Part shown: positions 36,679 to 45,355 of the stretch, piece after piece
Layout of the letters: the number at the start of each line of letters is the position of its first letter
How positions within the stretch are numbered: position 1 is the first letter of the stretch
Source: Algoriphagus yeomjeoni
GTDB lineage: Bacteria; Bacteroidota; Bacteroidia; Cytophagales; Cyclobacteriaceae
Length of the DNA: 64,000 nucleotides
Reading direction: 5' to 3'
NCBI RefSeq assembly: GCF_003259505.1
Contig: NZ_QLLK01000007.1
Coordinates: 236,763 to 300,762 of the forward strand
Translations under genes and position numbers: made by a program
Notes under the pieces: generated by a model
Databases searched by the model: none
Told to the model about the DNA's origin: nothing
The model's input: the letters and a program-made list of their open reading frames with translations, nothing else

Positions 36679-36709
36679 CATATTTTTTCTCACCATAATC
36701 TTTTCGATC

Positions 36710-37156
36710 ATGCCACAATCTTTAGCAAAAGTCTATTTACATGTGATATTTTCCACAAAGGATAGAAAGCCATTTGTAACCCCGAAAACAAAACCAATTC
36801 TGGAAGCCTACATAGTTTCTGTAGCTTCCAATTTGGGGATTTACACAGAAGGAATTTATATGAACTCTGATCACGTCCATTGGTTGTGTACGCTTCCTCG
36901 GACATTGACAATTGCGGATATGATTCAGAAGGTCAAAATCCCGAGTTCTAATAAAATGACTGAAATTGGGCCAAAGGATTTCCATTGGCAAAAGGGATAT
37001 GGCACATTTTCAGTCAGTCAATCAAAATTAGACATTGTCAAAAAGTATATTCAAAATCAGGAAGAACATCATAAGCATATGACATTTCAAGAAGAATACC
37101 TCAAGTTCTTGGAAGAGTATGGAATTGATTATGACCTAAAATATGTTTGGGATTAA
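36710..37156 (+). CDS. IS200/IS605-type Y1 (HUH) transposase TnpA
   Basis: This 148-residue transposase has HUH residues in SDHVHWL (His55, His57) and the catalytic tyrosine in KKYIQNQEEHH (Tyr113). I took the start MPQSLAKVYLHVIFSTKDR; the open frame continues to 36485 but the upstream part is a translation of repeat copy B. TnpA acts on single-stranded DNA, recognising hairpins. No tnpB lies nearby. The gene is flanked by copy A and copy B on the left and copy C on the right, so the palindromic repeats are probably its substrates or its non-autonomous descendants. Confidence 0.92.
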   Translation: MPQSLAKVYLHVIFSTKDRKPFVTPKTKPILEAYIVSVASNLGIYTEGIYMNSDHVHWLCTLPRTLTIADMIQKVKIPSSNKMTEIGPKDFHWQKGYGTFSVSQSKLDIVKKYIQNQEEHHKHMTFQEEYLKFLEEYGIDYDLKYVWD

Positions 37157-37178
37157 TTGAGAAGGATCCTTTATTATT

Positions 37179-37339
37179 GATCGTGCCGTTGGCACTCTGG
37201 CAATCCTTAATTCACTTTGTTACCCCGAATTTCGCTTCGCTGTATTCGGGGCTGATATGGATTTTGCCCTTGGCAAAACCCTTGCCAACGGCAAGGCCAA
37301 TAACAGCCCAGAATGCAATTCTGGGTCAACGACACGATC
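37179..37339. repeat. Mosaic palindromic repeat, copy C (shortened)
   Basis: 161 bp. It begins like copy A (same bases for about 65 positions) but jumps from CTGGGT to CAACGACACGATC, dropping the AT-rich inner part near the right end. It starts 22 bases after the tnpA stop. Confidence 0.9.
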
Positions 37340-37661
37340 AGTGATCAATTTGCTTCTGCAAAAGTCATGTTCACCTGTCCGCCCGCGTACATAAACATGT
37401 TCAGAAATTTAACATTTTATTAAAGTTGAAAAGCCTATAATTTTTTGAAAAACTTTTTCCACTGCAGGATCAAAAAATCACAAACATCGATCTGAGCGAA
37501 TTAGGAGGACTTTCACAGCTATTTCCCTATACCTACTACCTGCTTATGGCAAGGAATTAGGTTATACAAGGTAGCTTGGAAAAGATTGGTATAATTTTTC
37601 TCTATCAAGAAAGGACGGGAATAGGTATTTCCCGCAACATTGACACATAATCACCTTAACA
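37340..37661. other. Spacer upstream of the padR-like gene
   Basis: No supported gene. A 39-residue open stretch (37438-37560) ending YTYYLLMARN has no usable start and may be a gene remnant. The promoter of the following regulator should lie near 37590. Confidence 0.5.
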
Positions 37662-37991
37662 ATGAATGTCGCCAACACACAGATTCAAATGCGCAAAGGA
37701 CTCTTAGAGTTTTGCGTGTTGCATATCATCTCTCGAGGCGAGGTTTATACTTCAGATCTGATCGAAGAGCTGACCCAAGCTCAAATGATTGTAGTAGAAG
37801 GCACACTATACCCACTACTCAATAGACTGAAGTCTGCCTCCTTGGTAGAATATCGCTGGGTTGAGTCCGAATCTGGACCTCCTCGGAAATACTACTCCAT
37901 CACAGAAGAAGGAAAAGCCTTTCTGGGCACACTCTCCAACACCTGGGATTCTCTAGTCAATTCCACCCTTCTTATCACCTCAAAGAATTGA
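37662..37991 (+). CDS. PadR-family transcriptional regulator
   Basis: This 109-residue protein has a winged helix of PadR type: MRKGLLEFCVLHIISRGEVYTSDLIEEL, VVEGTLYPLLNRLKSASLVEYRW and the wing SGPPRKYYSITEEGKAFL. It precedes a PspC-domain membrane protein gene by about 90 bases, a common PadR/PspC pairing in Bacteroidota. It likely represses its own operon. Confidence 0.9.
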   Translation: MNVANTQIQMRKGLLEFCVLHIISRGEVYTSDLIEELTQAQMIVVEGTLYPLLNRLKSASLVEYRWVESESGPPRKYYSITEEGKAFLGTLSNTWDSLVNSTLLITSKN

Positions 37992-37993
37992 TC

Positions 37994-38089
37994 ATGAAAT
38001 CAAGCATTTCCCAAGACACACAATTAGGAAAGATCATCCGTAATGCGAGATTCCATCTGACCTGTGAAAAGAAAATTATAAACAGATGA
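37994..38089 (+). CDS. Possible 31-residue coupled ORF
   Basis: Between padR and the PspC gene, ATG at 37994 opens a frame of 31 codons (MKSSISQDTQLGKII...) whose TGA overlaps the PspC ATG (ATGA). The start lies two bases after the padR stop. The exact junctions are typical of translational coupling, but there is no homology I know. It may be a leader peptide or a gene remnant. Confidence 0.35.
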   Translation: MKSSISQDTQLGKIIRNARFHLTCEKKIINR

Positions 38090-40080
38090 AAAAGACTATA
38101 AGTATAAACATCAGTGGGATTCTTTTCCACATCGAGGAAGACGGCTACGACACGCTCCGAAAGTATCTGGATGCAATCAACCAGCACTTTTCTTCCTATA
38201 AAGATAATCATGAGATCATCTCTGATATTGAAAATCGAATTGCTGAGATCTTTCTAAGCAATCTGAAAAACAATAAGCAGGTAATCTCTGCCGAAAACGT
38301 AGATAAACTTATCGAGAAGATGGGTACCATAGCGGATTTTGCCTCAGTAGAAGAGGAAAAAATTGACTATGACCAAGAAGAAGAAAACAGCGCTAAGGAC
38401 CAGGATTTCTACAAGTTTGTCACACCTCCGGATTCTGAGAGAAAAGGGTATAAAAAATTAATGCGCCTGGAAAATAAAAAAATCCTAGGTGGTGTATGTG
38501 CCGGAGTGGCTCATTATTTCACTATTGATCCACTTTGGACGAGGCTGATCGCTATCCTGTTGCTTTTCTCCGGCAACCTGCGTTTCAACTTTGGTTTCTT
38601 GGATATCTGGCCATTTGATGACTTCAGGCTGAACCTTAGCTTTGGGATCTTTGCAGCCATCGCATACATCGTACTTTGGATTATTCTTCCTGTTTCCTAT
38701 GAAATAGAAGAGGATAAAAACATCAAGAAACTCTATAGAAATCCTGATGATAAGGTAATCGGTGGTGTAGCAAGTGGATTGGCGGCATACTTCGGGATAG
38801 AAGTGGTGTACACCCGATTGGCATTGGCCTTTTTGATCTTGGCCGGCGGATCTGGATTCTTAATCTATCTTATTCTATGGATTATCACCCCAGTGGCCAG
38901 TTCAATCACAGAGCGTATCCGAATGAAAGGTGGGGAAATCACCTTGGATAATATAGATTCTACCTTGAAGGAAAATATAAATCCTATTCCAAAAGCACCA
39001 GAGTCAAGAACTAGACAAATCCTGCTTACTCCATTCAGGATAATAGGTCAAGTGATAGAAGCGATTGGATCAGCCTTGGGGCCGTTGGGAAGATTCTTCC
39101 TGAATGTGATCCGAGTGATCTTCGGTCTGTTTGTTTTTTTCTTAGGGTTAGGCTTGACTATCACTCCGATCTTTACGATGGCAGTTTACTTGGGAATATT
39201 CACCAATGACGACTACCGCGTCCTTATGGATAACTTCCCAATCGAGCTTTTCTCCAATCTGATTCCAATATGGCTTGTGATCGGAGCATCGTTCCTGATG
39301 ATCATTCCAGGCATTATCATCATCCTTCTAGGCTTAAGTGTTTTGATGCAAAAGAACCTGATAGGCTCACGATTTGGATTTGTAGCACTTGGATTATGGT
39401 TGCTTTGTGTAGGAATTTGTGCCTTCCAGATCCCATTGATCGTAGCACAATTCAAAGAAGAAAACTGGCATAAAATCGAAAACACAGTGCCCGTAACTGA
39501 AGGAATCATGATTCTGCGACTTAACCCAATCGGCGAAGAATCTACTTTCAACAATGTAAATCTGAAAATCGAAGGTACTTCTGATAGTATAGTTACACTT
39601 CGCGAGGATTTCTTTGCCAGAGGTAAGACAAAAGCAGAGGCTATGGATAATGCCAAAATGATCACCTACAACTATACGGTGCTTGACTCTATCGTTACAT
39701 TCAATGAAGGCTATGACATTTCCAACTTGGATAAGTTCAGAGATCAACAATTGAATCTCTACTTGGAAGTTCCTTATGACAAACCATTTATTATGGACCG
39801 TTCCCTTCTCGAAATCCTAAGTAATACTATCAATAGAAATGGGTATAGAAATAATGATCTTTCTCAAAATACGATCTGGACATTTAACGAGCAGGGCTTG
39901 GTTTGCCTGACTTGCAAAAAGGAGAAAGAACTGAACGATAATGAAGAATCTGAAGGTGTAAACTTTGAAGTAGAAGAACCTGATACAGGAGAATTTAACC
40001 GCGCTGAGCTAGACAGCATCAGTCGGGCAAAATTCAATCAGTCTAAGGCTCCAGCAGACAGCTCATCAGTAATTGACTAA
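38086..40080 (+). CDS. PspC-domain envelope-stress membrane protein
   Basis: The 664-residue protein has an N-terminal soluble part (KKTISINISGILFHIEEDGYDTLRKYL, about 1-60) and two PspC domains (about 125-205, KILGGVCAGVAHYF...DPLWTRL, and about 218-275, KVIGGVASGLAAYFG...VVYTRLAL), then a cluster of membrane helices (about 330-470) and a soluble C-terminal domain. PspC proteins sense envelope stress. It is probably controlled by the adjacent PadR regulator. Confidence 0.9.
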   Translation: MKKTISINISGILFHIEEDGYDTLRKYLDAINQHFSSYKDNHEIISDIENRIAEIFLSNLKNNKQVISAENVDKLIEKMGTIADFASVEEEKIDYDQEEENSAKDQDFYKFVTPPDSERKGYKKLMRLENKKILGGVCAGVAHYFTIDPLWTRLIAILLLFSGNLRFNFGFLDIWPFDDFRLNLSFGIFAAIAYIVLWIILPVSYEIEEDKNIKKLYRNPDDKVIGGVASGLAAYFGIEVVYTRLALAFLILAGGSGFLIYLILWIITPVASSITERIRMKGGEITLDNIDSTLKENINPIPKAPESRTRQILLTPFRIIGQVIEAIGSALGPLGRFFLNVIRVIFGLFVFFLGLGLTITPIFTMAVYLGIFTNDDYRVLMDNFPIELFSNLIPIWLVIGASFLMIIPGIIIILLGLSVLMQKNLIGSRFGFVALGLWLLCVGICAFQIPLIVAQFKEENWHKIENTVPVTEGIMILRLNPIGEESTFNNVNLKIEGTSDSIVTLREDFFARGKTKAEAMDNAKMITYNYTVLDSIVTFNEGYDISNLDKFRDQQLNLYLEVPYDKPFIMDRSLLEILSNTINRNGYRNNDLSQNTIWTFNEQGLVCLTCKKEKELNDNEESEGVNFEVEEPDTGEFNRAELDSISRAKFNQSKAPADSSSVID

Positions 40081-40084
40081 TATT

Positions 40085-40110
40085 AAAGGCATCCACATGG
40101 GTGCCTTTTT
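40085..40110 (+). terminator. Terminator after the PspC gene
   Basis: AAAGGCATCC-ACAT-GGGTGCCTTT followed by a T run, five bases after the stop. Confidence 0.88.
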
Positions 40111-40141
40111 TCTTTTAGAAACACCTCTTCAAACCATACTA

Positions 40142-40426
40142 GATCGTGCCCTCGGCATTCTAAATAAATATACTTCTTCCAGTTAACCCAAAATTGCATT
40201 CTGGCCTTTTACCCACCTTGCCTTTGGCAAGGAGATCATCAATCAATTTTTCTGAAATTGACAATGACAGCGGGACGATGCATTATTAAATAAAAAGGAC
40301 ATTTTAAACAATGAGTTCTGGCGACCATTGTGCCAACGGCACAACCCGAATAAGCTCCGAATACAGCGAAGCGAAATTCGGGGTAATTAATCCAAATTGA
40401 AACATAAGAGTGCCAACGGCACGATC
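40142..40426. repeat. Mosaic palindromic repeat, copy D (degenerate)
   Basis: Starts GATCGTGCCCTCGGCATTC and ends GAGTGCCAACGGCACGATC. Contains CCAAAATTGCATTCTGG, CCTTGCCTTTGGCAAGG, GTGCCAACGGCAC and CCGAATACAGCGAAGCGAAATTCGG. The middle is altered and the orientation matches copy E at 13.4 kb. Confidence 0.85.
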
Positions 40427-40508
40427 GGTAAAAACAGAAACAAACTATTCTTCAATAAAACATTCATATCTATATCCATTCAAAAACCCTAAGTCATGAA
40501 GCTTTTGT

Positions 40509-40533
40509 ATCTTTTGGTTTAAACACAAAAGAT
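40509..40533 (+). promoter_or_regulatory. Short hairpin immediately before the beta-CASP gene start
   Basis: ATCTTTTG and CAAAAGAT flank a nine-base loop, ending one base before the ATG. It could shield the start region as a weak RNA hairpin or be an operator; with an AT-rich eight-base stem, chance is also possible. Confidence 0.35.
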
Positions 40534-40534
40534 C

Positions 40535-41935
40535 ATGGATGTTACTGTAAAATTTTTAGGCGGAGCAGGCACAGTCACTGGCTCCAGGTATTTGTTGGAT
40601 CTGGGAGATTTTGAATTCCTAGTTGATTGTGGACTCTTTCAAGGCAGAAAAGAACTTCGGCGCAGAAACTGGGACAAATTCCCCATGCCACCGACAGACA
40701 TGGAAGCTATTGTGCTTACTCATGCGCACATGGATCATATTGGTTGTCTGCCAAAATTGGTGAAAGATGGTTTTAGAGGACCAATATATTGCACAGCTGC
40801 GACGGCCGAGTTAGCGAAGATTCTACTGCTAGATTCTGGTAAGCTACAGGAAGAAGAAGCAGAGTTCGCCAAAAAGAAGGGCTATTCAAGTCATGAAAAT
40901 CCAGCACCACTGTATACTGTGGAAGATGCAGAAGCCGTGTTTCCACTTCTCGTTCCGAAAGATTTCAAAAAGCCTTTTTCCATACACTCATCTGTGGAAG
41001 TGACCTATTACCATGCAGGGCACATCTTGGGAGCTGCTATTGTAAAGATTGTGATCAAAGGAGATAAGCAAACCAAAAAATTAGTGTTCTCAGGAGATTT
41101 GGGAAGATATCACGATCCCATTCTTTACCCTCCTACCCTAATTCCTGAAGCAGATGTTGTCTGGATAGAATCCACTTATGGCGATCGTATTTCAACACCT
41201 GTCAAACCAGAAGAAGAACTCGCCAGAGCTATTAATGACGTTTTCGACCGAGACGGCCTGGTGATTATCCCAGCATTTGCGGTAGGTCGGACACAGCTGG
41301 TGATGTACTATTTGTATCAGTTGGTGAAAAAGGGAAAAATACCAGATGTGCCTATTTACCTAGATTCACCCATGGCCATCAATGTCTCAACTTTATACAA
41401 AGATTTTCACCAAGATCACCAATTAATTGGGGTGTTAGATGATACGGATCAGCATCCATTCCAACATTCGCAGTTGCACTATTTCAGAAAGCAGGAGCAA
41501 TCCCGCACCCTCAATGAGCTCAAAGGAAAGGCAATTATCATCTCCGCAAGTGGCATGGCTACAGGTGGTCGTGTACTTCACCACTTATTTCACCACCTTC
41601 CAAATGAAAAGAATGGAGTTGTTTTCGTCGGCTATCAGGCAGAAGGAACTCGCGGAAGGCGTTTGGTCGATGGTGAGCCAGAGGTAAGAATATATGGACA
41701 AGAGGTCCCTGTAAAAGCTAAAATCTATAGCGTGGAAGGACTTTCTGCACATGCCGATCAAAATGAGTTGATGGAATGGGCTGAGGGATTCGGAGAAAAG
41801 CCAAAACTCGCTTTTATTGTTCACGGAGAAGAGAGGAGCGCAGGCGTGTTAGCTCAAAAACTTAAAGATGAACTAGGTTGGAATACCATCATTCCTAATT
41901 ATTTGGAATCATTTATGCTGTTTGAGGGAATCTGA
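40535..41935 (+). CDS. MBL-fold RNA/DNA metallohydrolase with beta-CASP domain
   Basis: This 466-residue enzyme carries the zinc-binding motif LTHAHMDHIGCLP (about 64-76), further metal ligands in YYHAGHILGAA and FSGDLGR, the beta-CASP motifs IPAFAVGRTQ and SASGMATGGR, and HADQNEL near the C-terminus. It is of the YSH1/exoribonuclease type that processes RNA ends. Monocistronic on this strand, with the short lipoprotein gene 47 bases downstream. Confidence 0.93.
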   Translation: MDVTVKFLGGAGTVTGSRYLLDLGDFEFLVDCGLFQGRKELRRRNWDKFPMPPTDMEAIVLTHAHMDHIGCLPKLVKDGFRGPIYCTAATAELAKILLLDSGKLQEEEAEFAKKKGYSSHENPAPLYTVEDAEAVFPLLVPKDFKKPFSIHSSVEVTYYHAGHILGAAIVKIVIKGDKQTKKLVFSGDLGRYHDPILYPPTLIPEADVVWIESTYGDRISTPVKPEEELARAINDVFDRDGLVIIPAFAVGRTQLVMYYLYQLVKKGKIPDVPIYLDSPMAINVSTLYKDFHQDHQLIGVLDDTDQHPFQHSQLHYFRKQEQSRTLNELKGKAIIISASGMATGGRVLHHLFHHLPNEKNGVVFVGYQAEGTRGRRLVDGEPEVRIYGQEVPVKAKIYSVEGLSAHADQNELMEWAEGFGEKPKLAFIVHGEERSAGVLAQKLKDELGWNTIIPNYLESFMLFEGI

Positions 41936-41982
41936 TAAGTAAGCGTATTTACTCTCGCAAGAACCAACTAATCTATAAACTC

Positions 41983-42450
41983 ATGAACCAGCTACTTAAA
42001 ATTATCTTTGCTTCCATTTTTGCCCTCGCTCTTTTTCAATGTGCGCCATATCAACCCGAAGGTCAAGGTGTGGTAGGTCAGATAACCTGGCTTGAAGGCA
42101 ATCAAATGCCTATGGTGCTGGAGGAAGGAAAGAAAGATAAGGATACAAATACTGGAACCCCTGTGAAAAGAACTGTTCGGGTTTATCCATTAATTAAAAT
42201 CTCTGATGTGACCTTGGAAAATGGCTTGTTCCAGTCGGTTGCAGCCAAGCCAATAACCGAATTCGAAACCGACGAAAACGGCAGATATTCTATCAACCTA
42301 AGTCCAGGCAGATACTCCATTCTTACTGTAGAAGAGGACGGCCTTTTCGCGAGCATTTTTGATGGAGATGGAAATATTCAGCCTGTCACAGTGAAAGAAA
42401 ATGAATGGACGCTACTTGATATTGTGGTGAATTATAAAGCGGCATTCTAA
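41983..42450 (+). CDS. Lipoprotein with carboxypeptidase-regulatory-like fold
   Basis: This 155-residue protein has a lipobox LFQC near residue 20 after a hydrophobic stretch (FASIFALALFQC). The mature part contains a single beta-sandwich-like domain (GVVGQITWLEGNQMP...ETDENGRYSINLSPGRYSI), typical of carboxypeptidase regulatory-like folds. No function is known. It is followed by a clear terminator. Confidence 0.75.
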   Translation: MNQLLKIIFASIFALALFQCAPYQPEGQGVVGQITWLEGNQMPMVLEEGKKDKDTNTGTPVKRTVRVYPLIKISDVTLENGLFQSVAAKPITEFETDENGRYSINLSPGRYSILTVEEDGLFASIFDGDGNIQPVTVKENEWTLLDIVVNYKAAF

Positions 42451-42476
42451 ACCTGAGAAATACGAACACCAATAAT

Positions 42477-42526
42477 AAGGTCTACACTTGATAATATATT
42501 TTATCGAGTGGAGACCTTTTCTTTTT
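42477..42526 (+). terminator. Terminator after the lipoprotein gene
   Basis: AAGGTCT...AGACCTT outer stem with ACACT/AGTG extending it, an AT-rich loop, then TTTTCTTTTT. Confidence 0.85.
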
Positions 42527-42722
42527 AATTCTTATTTTCGATAAAATAAAAAATACAGAAAAACGTATCGTTTTAAATACCCATAAACTACTTACTTTAA
42601 GACGATTACAAATAAAATAAGACCGAAGGCAACTCACTCTAGAAAAACAATTAACTTTTTTTCACTAACCCACGCAACCATTTTTTCAAAACGGGCATCT
42701 ACCTAATTGAAAGCTAATTCAA

Positions 42723-43292
42723 ATGTTCAGCAGAGTCAATTTTTCAAACGAATCAGATTTATTACAAGGATGTCTCAAAGGAGATAGAATGGCGCAGCGC
42801 CACCTGTATGATCAGTATTCTGGAAAATTTTTGGCCATCTGTATCCGATACTTAAAAGACCGGGAACATGCGGAAGATGTGATGATCGAAGGCTTTATGA
42901 AGATTTTTGAAAAACTACCTCAGTTTCAGTCAAAGGGGAGTTTCGAAGGTTGGATGAAACGGATCATCGTCACGCAAGCGCTCATGACGCTGAGAAGTCA
43001 TCGTCATCTAATGATGGAGATCAACATGGAAAATGAAACTGAATATCAGGATCACAACTACGAACTCAATCACATGGAAACTGAAGATTTGATGAGAATG
43101 GTAGAAAGCCTCCCGGTAGGATATCGGACAGTGTTCAACCTCTACGCTATCGAAGGTTTCTCGCACCAGGAGATAGGAGATCTCTTGGGAATCACAGAAA
43201 GCACTTCAAAGTCCCAGCTCAATCGGGCAAGGAATACTTTGAAAGAAAAAATTGCCAGTCAAACACCAAAAGAAAGGAGAATCAATGGCTAA
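42723..43292 (+). CDS. ECF-type RNA polymerase sigma factor
   Basis: This 189-residue protein has sigma region 2 (RHLYDQYSGKFLAICIRYLKDREHAEDVMIEGFMKIFEKLPQFQ) and region 4 with SHQEIGDLLGITESTSKSQLNRARNTLKEKI. It belongs to the ECF group. It is the first gene of a five-gene unit whose second gene overlaps its stop by eight bases. It probably controls this operon or envelope genes nearby, which is inferred from the partner anti-sigma-like protein. Confidence 0.92.
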   Translation: MFSRVNFSNESDLLQGCLKGDRMAQRHLYDQYSGKFLAICIRYLKDREHAEDVMIEGFMKIFEKLPQFQSKGSFEGWMKRIIVTQALMTLRSHRHLMMEINMENETEYQDHNYELNHMETEDLMRMVESLPVGYRTVFNLYAIEGFSHQEIGDLLGITESTSKSQLNRARNTLKEKIASQTPKERRING

Positions 43293-44088
43293 GGAAAAAA
43301 ATAACCTCGATCAGTTTTTCAAAGAAAAACTGGAAAACCATACAGAAAGACCAAGCAAGCTCGCCTGGGAAAGGCTGGAATCTCAGCTTCCTCAGCAATC
43401 AAAATCCAAGAAAGGAATTTGGTGGGCAGCTGCTGCTTCTTTGACGATCCTATTTACAGTTGGATACTTTGTATTAAGAGAAGGAAATGTGTCTGTAGAT
43501 AAGTCAATGCTTGCAGACAATACCACTGAGGAAGTAATAGAAACACCAATTCAAATTGAAGAAACAACTCCAGTAGAAACTGAAAAAGCAGAAAATGAAA
43601 CTGAAAATCAGCAGGCAACTGAGGAATTGAATACTAAACCAACTACTACCACAAAATCTAATTCCAAGCCTGCTGATTCTTCTTCTAAAATACAGAAATC
43701 TCCAGCCACAACTCCTCAAAATCTAGTCGCCATGACCGAGACAAAAGAGGAACCAAAGCAAGGGAATGTAGAGAATGTAGAAGCTCCCAAATTAGAAGTA
43801 GAGACACCTAATTTCACAGAAGCTGAACTTCCTGCACTAAAACTGGAAAAAGCTGTGGCAGAAGCAAGTGAGCCTGCCATGGAAGAACCGACTTATCGGG
43901 TCAAAATCTACTCCAGTGGACTGACTGAAGAACCAAAAGATAAAAACCTAATCGCCGAAATCGGCAAAACTGTCAACGAAGTAGAGGACTTGTTGGGCAA
44001 AGTAGATCAAGGGTTTGCAGACCTGCAGGATGCAAAAAACAATCTCTTCGCTTCCATCACAACCCGAAAATCAAAAGCAGAAAAGTAA
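43285..44088 (+). CDS. Single-pass membrane protein, anti-sigma-like
   Basis: I start at MAKEKNNL (267 residues); the upstream in-frame ATG adds 11 residues that overlap the sigma gene more. Topology: cytoplasmic N-terminus with ERLESQLPQ, a single helix (IWWAAAASLTILFTVGYFV, about 43-62), then a long Glu/Thr/Lys-rich periplasmic tail. Position after an ECF sigma factor and this topology suggest an anti-sigma factor, but there is no RskA or ZAS motif, so this is an inference. Confidence 0.75.
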   Translation: MAKEKNNLDQFFKEKLENHTERPSKLAWERLESQLPQQSKSKKGIWWAAAASLTILFTVGYFVLREGNVSVDKSMLADNTTEEVIETPIQIEETTPVETEKAENETENQQATEELNTKPTTTTKSNSKPADSSSKIQKSPATTPQNLVAMTETKEEPKQGNVENVEAPKLEVETPNFTEAELPALKLEKAVAEASEPAMEEPTYRVKIYSSGLTEEPKDKNLIAEIGKTVNEVEDLLGKVDQGFADLQDAKNNLFASITTRKSKAEK

Positions 44089-44205
44089 ACTTCACCAACT
44101 CACATAATTCGAAACTCAACATTAAATTGGACATGATCCATGCATCAATGGGAGACCTTTTGCCCAAAATGCAGGATGCCATTTGATAGAAAACTCTAAA
44201 TACCA

Positions 44206-45237
44206 ATGAAAAAATACCTTCTATTATTTTGTTTGATGGCCATCGTGCAACTAGGCTTTGCCGGAACCATGCCATCGGTAGACCACAGCGTCCTGAGTGA
44301 CAGTGTAGTGGTAGAATTCGGAAAATCCGGTAGAATAGTAATCACCGTGAATAGCAAAGAGGATTTTGAAAAGCTAAAACTGATGAACATCAATCAGATC
44401 ATCCGTGAGCTTGACCTGGAAGAAAATGTAGATACAGGGGAAACAACCATCGTTGAAATCAAGAAAAAAGATGGTACATCCAAGCAGGTCGTAAAGGTGA
44501 CCGAAGATGGAGCGGAGACAGAAGTATATATTGGAAATATGCGTCTACTCGTGGATGAAACCGGTGAGAATACAAAAGTCCGATTTGAACCTGGATTAAA
44601 AAGACGAAGTGATCCTCCATTCAGAACCTATTTCAATCTTGATTTGGGAGTAAATAACTACCTGGAAGATGGCAAATTCCCGACTTCAGATAAGCCCTAT
44701 TCAGTTAAAGGCTGGGGATCTTGGAATGTTGGACTCAACTGGATGGCTGCTCAGCGTATCTCAAAAGGCTTCTACTGGGACTTTGGCTTAGGGTTTCAGT
44801 TCTACAACTTCAAATTTGAAAACAGAGACTACCAAGCAATTAGAGGTGATAATTATATTGGTTTCCTCCAGAGAACTGATGTAGATGGGTCCAAGAGCAA
44901 AATCTCTGCGTCCTACCTTACAGCCATGACTATGCTGGAGCTGGATTTTGGTAAAATGAATGACAATGGGCGCCGAGGAGTAAGAATCGCCGCTGGACCC
45001 TATGTGGGATACAGACTAGGCGGACAATCCAAATATGTATACAATGAGTTAGGTGGATCTGGACGTAAGAAAGACAAGCAGGATACCGGACTATATCTTC
45101 AAAATTTCAGATATGGTGTCCGCGGAGAACTGGGAATCGGAAGAGTTAAGTTCTTCACCACTTACGATCTAAATGAGTTGTTCCAGGATGACAAAGGACC
45201 GGCGCTTAACCCGATCACTTTCGGCATAGTATTCTAG
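44206..45237 (+). CDS. Outer-membrane beta-barrel protein
   Basis: 343 residues: signal peptide (KKYLLLFCLMAIVQLGFAG), a soluble N-terminal region (about 20-125) with Val/Lys-rich repeats (TSKQVVKVTEDG), then a barrel domain of about 215 residues with FRTYFNLDLGVNNYLEDG, SAQRISKGFYWDFGLGFQFYNFKF, AASYLTAM and GIVF at the end. The barrel half is similar to the whole of the following protein: both have KSKISASYL and FRYG. The ending phenylalanine suits Bam-assembled barrels. Confidence 0.8.
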   Translation: MKKYLLLFCLMAIVQLGFAGTMPSVDHSVLSDSVVVEFGKSGRIVITVNSKEDFEKLKLMNINQIIRELDLEENVDTGETTIVEIKKKDGTSKQVVKVTEDGAETEVYIGNMRLLVDETGENTKVRFEPGLKRRSDPPFRTYFNLDLGVNNYLEDGKFPTSDKPYSVKGWGSWNVGLNWMAAQRISKGFYWDFGLGFQFYNFKFENRDYQAIRGDNYIGFLQRTDVDGSKSKISASYLTAMTMLELDFGKMNDNGRRGVRIAAGPYVGYRLGGQSKYVYNELGGSGRKKDKQDTGLYLQNFRYGVRGELGIGRVKFFTTYDLNELFQDDKGPALNPITFGIVF

Positions 45238-45259
45238 AATACTGTGTTATCAATACTAA

Positions 45260-45320
45260 GGTCATATTGAGCGAAGTCGAAATTAACTGTCACATAGGCT
45301 TCGACTTCGCTCAGCCTGAC
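45260..45320. repeat. Inverted repeat TGAGCGAAGTCGAA
   Basis: A perfect 14-bp inverted pair at 45268-45281 and 45300-45313, extended by GTCA/TGAC outside. It lies between two barrel genes of the sigma operon and would form a strong transcript hairpin; it is a widespread Bacteroidota motif in my recollection. Confidence 0.8.
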
Positions 45321-45355
45321 ACCTAAAAAACGAGTTTTTTTAAACCTTTTATACA

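Noticed and set aside
37438..37560. A 39-codon stretch ending YTYYLLMARN as a gene.
   Set aside because: It has a stop directly before it, no usable start and no recognised family; a remnant at most.
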